The notes beneath the pieces were generated by a model, which was given only the letters and a program-made list of their open reading frames with translations, had not been told where the DNA came from and searched no databases. A stretch of DNA of 64,000 nucleotides, taken from contig NC_050097.1 of NCBI RefSeq assembly GCF_902167145.1, forward strand, positions 175,924,923 to 175,988,922, read 5' to 3'. This stretch comes from Zea mays. Lineage: Eukaryota > Streptophyta > Magnoliopsida > Poales > Poaceae. The translations under genes and the position numbers were made by a program. How positions within the stretch are numbered: position 1 is the stretch's first letter; every line of letters begins with the position of its first letter. Shown here in pieces: positions 55,901-64,000 of the stretch.

Positions 55901-57976
55901 ATGGTTTTACATATCAATGGATTCTAAAACTGTAGTTTCTTAATACTAAAACATCCAAACAATGCCTAAAGGGTAGTATATGCTATGAGGATGAGAACTA
56001 TAGAAATGGTTTCCATAAACAGAAAAACATAAAATAAATTGTTTCTTTGACAGAAAACCGTGGGGCATAGCCCTCCCCAAATAAAATAAAAGGCCTGTTT
56101 GGCAACAATGTTTCTGAAAACTATGGTTTTATAATACTATACTTTGCAATTGTCATGACAGTACTATAGTTTTGGCAGCTCCAAAAATACCATGGTTTTG
56201 AGAAACATTGTTTGGATACAACATTGTAAACCATGGTATTAGGCAAAATCTAGCCATGCTATGCGAACTTTGTGTTGGAGTGGAGTTTTCAGTACTCCAA
56301 AAATACCATGGTTTCTAGAATACCATGGTTTTGAAAACAAAGTTTCCAGGAATGCAATCAAACATCTCATGGCATAAAATACTACGGTATTGCCTGAAAC
56401 CGTGGTATTGCATAAAATCTGTAAAAATATTTCAACCCCAAACTTGCCCAAAGTGTTTTGGTTCCCCCTCATTTTTGTACATTGGCTTTGAGTTGTGTTG
56501 ACAGCAAGAGGAAGCATGTCACCAACCATGGGCATCCACCATCAAGCAAATAGTATCCATGTAAAGAAACATTTTGGAACACAGGAACAAATTACTGCTA
56601 GTGTTGAGTCTAACACTACCTGCATATTAGCTCATAACTGTTTTTTCCCCTTGGTGTTAACTATATGCTGCATATGAAAACCTTAAATTTTGTTCATAAT
56701 CATGGTAAAATAGGCATTGACCCAATGAAAGAGTACAAACAAAATTAGATAGGTGATAACTAGTCCTATATATGTGTGGTACCTCTATCCAGAATTTTCT
56801 AGATTTGTTTTGTCAAGCTGAACAATGCATCATAGAGCCCTTACTAAATCATAACTCATTTCGAGTTACCTATCTTTTTTACTACCTCTTCTGATCCGAA
56901 ATATATAAGTCCATGTAGTTTGTTCTAACATTTTTAGCTTTGACTATTAATGATTAAAAAGTTATATATCTTGATAACAGGAGGTTGTGCTACTATATTA
57001 ATCATGGAATTTAATTTCATAATATATAACTCTTCCTAATTAAACCAATATTCTTATAAATATTATTAGCCAAAGTATAGTATTGGAGATTTTCGAGACA
57101 CTGTTGATGACCTAATGGACTTATATTGGGCATAAAGGAAGTATAAGTAATTACTGCCTTGCTAAGCATTCTGGGGTCTTTTCCGAAAACTTATATTTGT
57201 CTATACAATGGCATGCTTCAGAAAATATACTTAATTTTGTTAGATCACAAATTGTAAAATATCTAAGGTAATGCTTTGATATTTGAATTTTTATCTATGA
57301 GGTGGGAGAACAATAATGGGTTGGTAATAGTGTTTAGAAAAATCATTATAACCGCATTTGAATGGCTGCTGTTAACTGAACTGTGTACTTGTATATATAG
57401 ATTGGACCGTCCGGTTTTGGTAATATATATTCTTTTGGAGACTTGGTTTATTTTTCTATACGTTTTGATTGCTAAAGTTTTATTTGTGTACTTGCGCAAT
57501 AAAAGGTGAAATGGGGTCTGACCTTGATAGCCAATGCTTATATACTTTTACCATTGTCCTTTTGTTCTCTTCTGGTAATTGCTTGTGTATTTATATATGG
57601 TTATGTGCTGATTTAGGTTGCTGAGAGAGTATTATTTTTCTGGAACAATATTCACTTCGAGAATTTCGTTAAGCAAAACAGTAAGGTGATCCTGCCTATC
57701 ATCCTCCCTGCATTGGAGAAAAATATAAATGGGCACTGGAATCAAGTCGTGCAAAGCCTCAGTCTGAATGTCCGAAAGTTACTCTCCGATCGTGACCCTC
57801 AAATGTTTACTGAATGCTTGCGAAAATACGAGGAAGACAAGGGCAGGGAGAAGGAATTTAAACTGAAGCAAGAGTTGGCATGGAAACGTCTGGATGAGAT
57901 TGCATCAGCAAAAGTCACAAGTGGTGAGGCTGTCCTTGTGTCTCCAACCTTGCCTCGTCAACCTTCATTCTTGTAG
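52940..57976 (+). CDS. PP2A regulatory subunit B' (B56 family), 2 coding exons, 509 aa
   Basis: Substrate-targeting subunit of protein phosphatase 2A: it binds the scaffold A and catalytic C subunits and recruits substrates, in cytosol or nucleus. Coding exons are 52940-54109 (390 codons) and 57617-57976 (119 codons plus TAG). The intron has GTAACC...TTTAG ends and phase 0, at the point ...NSSHFQ|VAERVLF, the usual plant B' intron site. The start MMKQIFGRR matches plant B' N-termini; in-frame upstream codons lack ATG and a TAG lies at 52811. The B56 HEAT-like core spans about residues 75-480. HRIY (about 236-239), matching part of the LxxIxE-binding pocket of animal B56, is present, as are AELLEI and [19 protein letters not shown] departs from the usual KFLGLRAFIRK. 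The Lys/Glu-rich C-terminus ends TLPRQPSFL. Full length and undamaged. Confidence 0.95.
55517..55876 (+). mobile_element. MITE-like element, copy 1, in the PP2A intron
   Basis: About 360 bp bounded by GGGCCTGTTTGGAA and TTCCAAACAGGCTC (inverted termini). Non-coding, full of CCATGGTTTT/AATACCATGG motifs. No clear target duplication, so the superfamily is open. Flanks (55440-55515 and 55880-55975) show weaker inverted similarity, possibly an older related copy it entered. Confidence 0.7.
56092..56450 (-). mobile_element. MITE-like element, copy 2, inverted relative to copy 1
   Basis: About 359 bp; its reverse complement aligns along nearly the full length of 55517-55876, with shared blocks such as GACAATTGCAAAGTATAGTA. 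Termini GGCCTGTTTGG and CAAACTTGCCC. Confidence 0.7.
56882..57141. mobile_element. Stowaway-like MITE candidate
   Basis: Imperfect inverted ends CTACCTCTTCTG... / ...CATAAAGGAAG sharing an internal ATAAGTCCAT block, with TA at both sides (56880-56881, 57142-57143). Similar in form to grass Stowaway elements. Confidence 0.5.
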
Positions 57977-58404
57977 CAACCTGCACTGAATGAGTGGTAA
58001 GCAAGTTTATTGTCTTCTCTTTGATTGATTCAGTTACTTGTTGATCTCTTGCAGTTTTGGTAACATTTGGTATTTCTAGGTCCTTGCAGAGTCGTTAGAC
58101 ATTGTACAGGATTGGGTTGTAGATAAAAGGGGGTATATGAAGCCTTCAAGGCTGGTGAGCGAAATTGAAGAAAGAGATCTGAGAAGCCAATTGTGCATCA
58201 TTTCTGTAAATCCCATGCCATGGCTTCTTTTGGCATTCTGGTGGTTCAGTCTGCTTCTGTAGTCCGTTGTTTGGGACAATGTATTTTTTTTCTTGTAATG
58301 GAAAATGTTGAGATGTCCTGCAGGCGGCTTAAATGATAAAAGTTATTAATTTTCATCACAGAGTGCCATGGCACGACAGATGGATACAGGGGCACCACAC
58401 CACG
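57977..58404 (+). other. 3' UTR region of the PP2A B' gene
   Basis: A possible 3' UTR intron starts GTAAGC at 57997, 20 nt after the stop, with acceptors near 58056, 58080 or 58089. At that distance the junction should not trigger nonsense-mediated decay. An AATGATAAA-like signal near 58330 suggests a 3' end near 58350. Confidence 0.5.
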
Positions 58405-58407
58405 TAA

Positions 58408-58801
58408 GACTTTGTTCGTTTACACCAATCCCGCTCTGGATTAGTATGGATTGGAATTAAATCCATGCCTCAATCCATGCCCCAAAATAATCCATGACTA
58501 CTTAATTTTTTTTATTCGGTTAAACCCATCATGGAATATAACCCAAATGTTTGGGAATTTTTTAAACTATGGAAGACATGGATTCTATCCATAGCCCATT
58601 AGGTATGGAACAAATCCATGAGATATTGCATAAGTTTACATTATAATCCATGGATCAAAAGAATAACTAGCTTTGAAAGTCACATGGATTTGTTAATAGA
58701 TTTAATCCCACCATGGGATTGAGTGTGAGATATGAATTCACCCAATCCATACCCGGATTAAATCCATGGTGGGATTATATCCCATGTAACCGAACAAGGC
58801 C
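58408..58801. mobile_element. Tourist-like MITE, 394 bp, downstream of the PP2A gene
   Basis: Ends GACTTTGTTCG and CGAACAAGGCC (inverted, two mismatches) with TAA on both sides (58405-58407, 58802-58804). The interior has repeated AAATCCATG / CATGGATT motifs. Confidence 0.8.
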
Positions 58802-58864
58802 TAAATTGGTGTTCATGAAGTATGACTAAATTGATACCAACCATGCGTTGCTACGATATATTAG

Positions 58865-59224
58865 CTAAGGCTGTCTCCACCAGGCACTAGCCAAAACGGG
58901 CAGACATTCAGGCCGTTGGCTTGCCACAGTAATTTAGCTGGCCATCCATACGTCCGTCGTATCCAACGGAGCAGCTAAAATAGCTGGTTCCCAGGGCGAG
59001 TGGCCAGAAGCCTCAGAAGTGGGTCCGGATTGTCAGAGACGAAGGGGAGAAAATGGCTGCCGGCTCTGAACCAGCCAATCTAGCTTTTCTCTCTCATCCC
59101 CTCTAAAATAGCTGCTCCTTTTGGCTGTGTTGTTGGAACCTGTTTCTAGGCGCTACAGTAGCACCACGGCAGCCATATTGGCTTTGGCTGGCCGTTTGGC
59201 TGCTCCGTTGGAGTTAGTCTAAGT
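58865..59224. mobile_element. MITE-like candidate with GGCTG/CAGCC-rich ends
   Basis: Weakly inverted ends TAAGGCTGTCTCC / GGAGTTAGTCTAA (about 9 of 13 match) around a segment with many AGCTGG, CCAGCC and GGCTGC words. The target site is unclear; superfamily not assigned. Confidence 0.4.
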
Positions 59225-59535
59225 AGACCTTGTTTAAATTGTATAGTTGTTTAAATATTCCAAACCTTTTTAATAATAATAACTATAAAGACAAGTCGAT
59301 ATATTTGAGTTGCAACCATCTGAATACTAAAGCTTGTAAATGCTGATAAACTTACAATTTGTACATAAAAATATAAATAAAATTTACATTATTACTGTTT
59401 TAAATGTGAGAAATTATATCATACTAAGATAGGAAATGTATATTTTTGGTAATCAAGTTGTACCTTCTTAGTGACAAGGCTCCCCTTGACACTAGCATTT
59501 TTTAGCAACCAATTTTAGTGATATACTTATATAGA
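59225..59535. other. AT-rich intergenic DNA
   Basis: No feature seen. Confidence 0.6.
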
Positions 59536-60253
59536 TGTTTGGTACTGAAATGAGCGCGTGGACGGTCCGGCCCTGAGGCCGGACGGTCCGCGGTCCGGAC
59601 AGTCCGCGCCTGTGGGCCGGACGGTCCGCGCGTGCGCAGAACAAATTAGGGTTCCGAGTTTTGTGCTACGGTTGTTAGTTAGATTCGCGGAATTAGCTCG
59701 GAATCAGTTGTGTAAAGGGTCCAGCCCCCTCCTCTATAAATAGAGAGGTCTACGACCGATTTGTAATCATCATCAATCGAATCAACAACACTTCTATTTC
59801 GCATTTTATCCTAGGAGTAGTTCTAGTCTAGTTTAGGTTTAGCCTCTCAATCCCCAAATTCTTCGCCTCTCTTCGACTCTACGTGGATTAGAGGAGTCTA
59901 GGTCGGCCTGCCGAGCCTAGACAACTCCTAGGATCTCTCCTCCCCGACGGGGTCCCTCCCGGGAGCGAGATCCAGGCGCCGCCGACGATCTTCCGCCGCC
60001 CCTGCGCACGCGCGGACCGTCCGGCCCCAGGGCGCGGACCGTCCGGCCGTCAGGCAGGAAACCCTAGCCCCTGCGCCAGGTCGCGGACCGTCCGGCCCTG
60101 CGCACGGACCGTCCGCCTCTGTGCAGAGAGCACCGCCGCGCCTCGCACCATGCCGCGGACCGTCCGAGCCCTGCGCGCGGACCGTCCGGCCCTGTGCAGA
60201 GGGCACCGCCACGGTTCTTGTTGAGTGTTTGGCGCTCCAAAAGGACGTCAACA
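59536..60253 (+). repeat. 5' LTR of the Tat-type element
   Basis: About 718 bp, proposed ends TGTTTGG and GTCAACA; the left edge is less certain. TATA box TATAAATAG at 59735-59743. Clusters of CGGACGGTCCG and CGGACCGTCCG palindromes lie at 59560-59632 and 60013-60190. Confidence 0.65.
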
Positions 60254-60260
60254 TACTTTT

Positions 60261-60278
60261 TGGCGACTCCGCTGGGGA
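60261..60278 (+). promoter_or_regulatory. Primer-binding site of the Tat-type element
   Basis: TGGCGACTCCGCTGGGGA, starting TGG as expected for a tRNA 3' CCA complement, seven bases after the proposed LTR end. Confidence 0.65.
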
Positions 60279-60310
60279 AGACATATTTAGACCTATCAAA
60301 TCGGCCCTCA

Positions 60311-61605
60311 ATGGCCGGTTCAAGGGATAGTTCTGAAGTCTCTCCAAGCAACATCATAGAGCCGACTTGGGAAACCTTGCCGGCTGACGAACAACTTCAG
60401 TTCGAGGAGCACAAAGAGCAGATGATCCAGGAGGCAAAAGCAAAGTTCTTGGCCAACTTCAAAGTGGACAGGAACAACAAGGTCGTCCGACATCGGGCGA
60501 CGGATCCGGCTTCACTGCGACCCACGCCAGATATCCCCAATGTAAGTAATACAAACGAGCTGCAATCTCTTAAGAATTATGTAGATGAACAGCGTGAACA
60601 AATGCAGAATATCATAGGGGATATGCAAAACGATTATAGGAGACTAGTACGTGCATTTGATAAATCTAGTATAGCAAATTTTCCTTCACATGAGGTTGAA
60701 TTAGGGGATAACACACGTAATACATCAGCTAGAGGTTGTCACGACCAGTCACAACCCCTTTATGGGATGCCGATGGACACGTACCCTGACCAACCGCAAA
60801 TCGGCAGCAAGACAGCCGATCTGCACATATCCGGACCGTCCGCACGTGAGCGTGGACCGTCCGGGCCAACCACGGCCGGGCCCATTTTTAATGAGGTACC
60901 CAGACACGCACCCGAGCCACCACATATGACTCGGAATCTGAACTACCTAGTCGGATCGTCCGCATACAATGACGGACGGTCCGCACATAATCACGGACGG
61001 TCCGGGCCAATGCCCAGACAGTTCGCACATGACCTTTTTGAGGAGGATTGTTACCTGAATCCTCACCCGTCCCAGCAACACTTCCCATCACACTATACAA
61101 TGCACCAGCCCATTAATTCAAGATCCAGAGCCCAGGAAAGCTTTCCGGCCCCACCTAGAAGGCCGGAAAGAAACGATCAAACCTATGAGCCATATAGGGC
61201 AAATGGAAATGCACTACGTAGCTCAAACCAATGGGGGGGAAAGACAATATGCTAACATCCAGCCAACCCCACCTATGTTTGACCAGAGAGCCGGTGGTCT
61301 CGCACCGGCTGCCATTGATATAGTAAGGGAAGAAATAGCCGGGGCGTTCCGAGATAAGCTCGGAGTAAGCATGGTCCCTGGGGGGCAACCATATCGGAAA
61401 CCTTATGACAGCCGATTTGATCACCACCCATACCCACAGGGAACTAGGATACCCGAATTCACGAAATTTTCGGGTGATCAAGGAAAAAACACGCGCGAAC
61501 ATATAGGCCAGTTCTTAGCACAATTGGGAGAATTGGCCAACACAGAGGCATTTCACGTACGTTTATTTTCATTATCTCTAACAGGGACCACATTTGCATG
61601 GTATC
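60311..61605 (+). pseudogene. gag: Tat-type gag, frameshifted then truncated by insertion
   Basis: ATG at 60311 (MAGSRDSSEVS) gives a Gag N-terminus with a Glu/Gln/Lys-rich helical region. A run of seven Gs at 61233-61239 shifts the frame to a stop at 61255; the other frame carries on through RIPEFTKFSGDQ and FSLSLTGTTFAWY, the retrotransposon Gag core, until the zeon-like LTR cuts it at 61605. The predicted product is non-functional. Confidence 0.85.
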
Positions 61606-62291
61606 TGTTGGGGGCCTTCGGCTTCCGAAGGTCCTCAAAAACATGGTTTGACAATGTTTTCCAAGTGAGATATGTGAACAGGTATCTTCGGAATCAGGTT
61701 ACGGGTATACAAGAGTATGGTCAAGACGAAGCTTGAATGGGACGAAAGGCGCTCATGACGAAGGATAAGATGATCACGAAGCTATGCGCAGAAAAGCTTC
61801 GGCATGAAAGCAGAAAAGGGGAACCGACTTAAAGATGAAAAGCCAAATTAGACCTCGAAGAATTACTATAGAGTTATTGATAAATGTAAAGGGCATTAAT
61901 GTAATTCTACACAGGCTGCGTCCCGTGCCTATAAATAGATGAACAGTACTCCCGTACTATTCACGCTGACTTGACATTCGCTTTTTCACATCACGCCTGT
62001 ACCTTTACTTTCCATCAATCCGAAAGTACATTTATAATTTGTTATTATGATTTTGATAATAAAAAATAAAAATAAATGAACGATAATATCCGTATTATTG
62101 TTTGTATTTCATATACAAATTCTTCTTTGTCATCTATCGAGCTTACGAAGGTTTTTTCCTTCATAACCTTCGTCCGGAATTCATTTTATCCGAAGGGATA
62201 TAATGACTTCAAAGGCGAAGGACTTTAACATTTAACACTTTTTATGTTGCCTTGTTCTTAACTCGAAGCATTTGAGAACAAGTCACCAACA
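61606..62291 (+). repeat. 5' LTR of the zeon-like element
   Basis: 686 bp, TGTTGGGGGCCTTCGG...CACCAACA. TATA box TATAAATAG at 61930-61938. Confidence 0.9.
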
Positions 62292-62292
62292 T

Positions 62293-62304
62293 TGGCGCCC
62301 ACCT
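62293..62304 (+). promoter_or_regulatory. Primer-binding site of the zeon-like element
   Basis: TGGCGCCCACCT, same as 7258-7269 in the cinful-like element. Confidence 0.75.
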
Positions 62305-62364
62305 CCGGTGAACTCACTTCCATTTTTTGAGTTTTGAACACCTTCGGCAAGCATCACCTTCATC

Positions 62365-63882
62365 ATGCCGCCGAAAAAAGCTTCAGCAACAGGGGCTGCC
62401 ACTCTGCAGCCACTGGACCCCAATCAGGATGTCCTTTCTCTTAGGGAGGCCCGAAGCCAGAAGAGGAAGGCCACCAGTCCAACGCCTCCGGAGGACGACT
62501 TGGATCAAGAAATCCAAAACTTGGAGATGCTCCATCAACAGGTTCAACGAAAGAAGGAAAAGATGGCTCGTCTAGCTGACCTACAGAGGCAGATAGATGA
62601 AGCTTCGGAAGAAGTTCGTCATCTTGCTCAAGATGACCAGAATCGAAGGCCTCCGCGTAGAGAGCTCCATCAGGACGACTTCTACAATGAGGATGACTGG
62701 TATGAAGATTTTCATCATGGAAATTTTGCTTTTGATGATGCTTCTCCTCTGTCAACAGAACTGCAGGCTACACCATGGCCCCAGTCTTACAAGCCACCCC
62801 AGCTCCCCATGTACGACGGTCATTCAGACCCGAAGCAATTCTTGATGAGCTATGAAGCAACCATATCTTCGTATGGTGGCAATACTGCAGTCATGGCAAA
62901 GTCTTTCGTCATGGCCGTCAATAGTGTTGCACAAACCTGGTACTCCTCTCTTCGGCCAGGAACAATCACCTCATGGCAAAAGCTGAAGGACATGTTGATA
63001 ACCAGCTTCCAAGGGTTTCAGACGAAGCCGGTCACTGCTCAAGCTTTATTCCAGTGCACCCAGGACCACGAAGAATACCTTCAGGTGTATGTCCGAAGGT
63101 TCCTGCGTCTGAGGGCACAGGCACCAACAGTGCCCAATGGAATTGTCATTGAGGCCATGATTAAGGGACTTCGGCCGGGACCTTCAGCTCAATACTTTGC
63201 CAGGAAACCACCTCAAACTTTGGAGAAGCTGCTCCAGAAGATGGACGAGTATATTCGAGCTGACAATGACTTTCGCCAAAGAAGGGAGGAAGCATTCAGG
63301 TTCTTTGAAATGACCAGGGGCTTCGGAGGAAGATTCCATCCGAGGCACGTCAGGTCAATTCACAATTCTACTCAAAGTGATAATAGAGGGAGTCAACAGC
63401 AAAGGCCACAGTACTCCTCGCAAGCTTCGGGGCAGCAGCAAAGCTCTTTTCGGCCGCCAGCGCCAAGGGGCAGAGGCGCTAGGGGCTTCGGGGGAAGATT
63501 TGGGGATCAGCCAAGAAAAATTTACTGCCTATTATGTGGTGAAGACAAGGGCCATACCACCAGGATGTGCCATGTTACCATCCAGAAGCAAAAGGAGATA
63601 GCAGAAGCTGCATCACAACAGAGTCAGCCGAAGCAGGTCATGTATACTGCTTCGTACCATTCGCCTTACATTCCAGAATATGTAGGCAATCACCCTGCAG
63701 CTTCTGTTGCTTCGGCAAGTCAACCCCAAGCATCTTGGCAACAGCCTCCACCGCCACCACCAACACAACGAGGTCAACAGCCAGAAGGGAGTCAGCACAC
63801 TCACCTCCAGCGGGACTTCAGAGAGGAGTCCGAAGCTCGCACAATCAATAGCACTGTGCCAGAGTCGAAGCACATTTACTGA
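62365..63882 (+). CDS. gag: zeon-like Gag (505 aa)
   Basis: Intact frame from ATG 62365 (MPPKKASATG) to TGA 63882. An N-terminal coiled coil (about residues 50-95, Glu/Gln/Lys-rich) is followed by an acidic stretch, the retrotransposon Gag core (about 150-330, with WYSSLRPGTI and QALFQCTQDHEEYL), a Gln/Gly/Arg-rich segment, and a zinc knuckle CLLCGEDKGHTTRMC near residue 390 with spacing CX2CX5HX4C, one residue longer than usual. It should assemble particles and bind element RNA. The cinful-like element at 6670-16098 lacks exactly this gene. Confidence 0.92.
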   Translation: MPPKKASATGAATLQPLDPNQDVLSLREARSQKRKATSPTPPEDDLDQEIQNLEMLHQQVQRKKEKMARLADLQRQIDEASEEVRHLAQDDQNRRPPRRELHQDDFYNEDDWYEDFHHGNFAFDDASPLSTELQATPWPQSYKPPQLPMYDGHSDPKQFLMSYEATISSYGGNTAVMAKSFVMAVNSVAQTWYSSLRPGTITSWQKLKDMLITSFQGFQTKPVTAQALFQCTQDHEEYLQVYVRRFLRLRAQAPTVPNGIVIEAMIKGLRPGPSAQYFARKPPQTLEKLLQKMDEYIRADNDFRQRREEAFRFFEMTRGFGGRFHPRHVRSIHNSTQSDNRGSQQQRPQYSSQASGQQQSSFRPPAPRGRGARGFGGRFGDQPRKIYCLLCGEDKGHTTRMCHVTIQKQKEIAEAASQQSQPKQVMYTASYHSPYIPEYVGNHPAASVASASQPQASWQQPPPPPPTQRGQQPEGSQHTHLQRDFREESEARTINSTVPESKHIY

Positions 63883-64000
63883 CAAATATCCTACCTCGAC
63901 AGCAGCCTTTCGCATTTTCGCATTCAGTATTACTTTCTTTTTAATAAGGAACAATTATGGGAAGTTTAAGTACTTTTTATCGTTTTTCAATCTCTTGTGA
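63883..64000 (+). other. zeon-like region after gag, to window end
   Basis: AT-rich; too short to tell whether pol follows. Confidence 0.6.

Larger units (their letters stand above)
54110..57616 (+). other. 3.5-kb intron of the PP2A B' gene, filled with MITE-like repeats
   Basis: AT-rich, no coding potential. It contains two inverted copies of a ~360-bp MITE-like element and a Stowaway-like element (separate entries). Stretches 54240-55380 and 57150-57600 show nothing else recognisable. Confidence 0.85.
59536..61605 (+). mobile_element. Tat-type gypsy element, 5' part, interrupted by the zeon-like element
   Basis: LTR, PBS and first half of gag, then cut at 61605 by the zeon-like LTR. The rest would follow beyond the window. 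The family may be gyma-like, from memory of maize elements rich in GGACCGTCC; not confirmed. Confidence 0.75.
61606..64000 (+). mobile_element. zeon-like Tat element, 5' LTR and gag; continues beyond window
   Basis: Inserted in the gag above. LTR 61606-62291, PBS, intact gag. GTATC at 61601-61605 is the likely left target duplication, unverifiable here. The LTR shares blocks with the cinful-like LTR (ACAGGCTGCGTCC, ATAAATAGATGAACAGTAC) and the PBS is identical. Zeon is remembered as the gag-encoding relative of cinful; whether pol follows is unknown. Confidence 0.85.

Overview
The window is nuclear DNA of a grass, almost certainly maize or a close Zea relative. It is a stack of LTR retrotransposons of types known from maize (Huck-like, cinful/zeon-like and Tekay/Del-like Ty3/gypsy; Opie/Ji-like Ty1/copia Sireviruses) next to one ordinary host gene. 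Family names come from memory of LTR termini, protein motifs and sizes; no database was searched. Nothing prokaryotic was seen.

Positions 1-40270 form a four-deep nest. A Tekay/Del-like element on the minus strand (30142-40270, 4.3-kb 5' LTR) is interrupted in pol by a Huck-like element on the plus strand (1-30141; its 5' end lies outside the window). The Huck-like element is interrupted by a minus-strand, gag-only Sirevirus-type element (4720-26121, target duplication AGCTG on both sides). That element has three LTRs and two internal regions (LTR-gag-LTR-gag-LTR). Its left internal region is interrupted by a young, complete cinful-like element on the plus strand (6670-16098, target duplication AAAAG, two 587-bp LTRs with 2 differences seen). 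The cinful-like element has an intact protease-RT-RNase H-integrase ORF but no gag. Between pol and the 3' LTR it carries an antisense gene that can be modelled as three exons with its own TATA box.

From 40271 there is a decayed gypsy relic, then an Opie/Ji-like element with both LTRs (40964-49786, target duplication AGACC) whose gag and pol are broken by frameshifts and a stop. Low-copy-looking DNA with a Tourist-like MITE follows (49787-51750), then the only convincing host gene: a PP2A B'/B56 regulatory subunit (plus strand, coding exons 52940-54109 and 57617-57976, 509 aa). It has a spliced leader with short upstream ORFs and a 3.5-kb intron loaded with MITEs.

The right edge (59536-64000) is a plus-strand Tat-type gypsy element whose gag has a one-base frameshift and is then split by a zeon-like element (61606 onward) carrying an intact gag.

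Functionally, the retroelements look complementary: a pol-only cinful-like copy and a gag-encoding zeon-like copy with the same primer-binding site occur in one window, and the Sirevirus-type gag-only units would need pol from a relative such as the Opie/Ji group. The most unusual features are the intron-containing antisense gene, the three-LTR array, the intact extra ORF upstream of a decayed gag-pol, and the GGACnGTCC palindromes shared by unrelated lineages.
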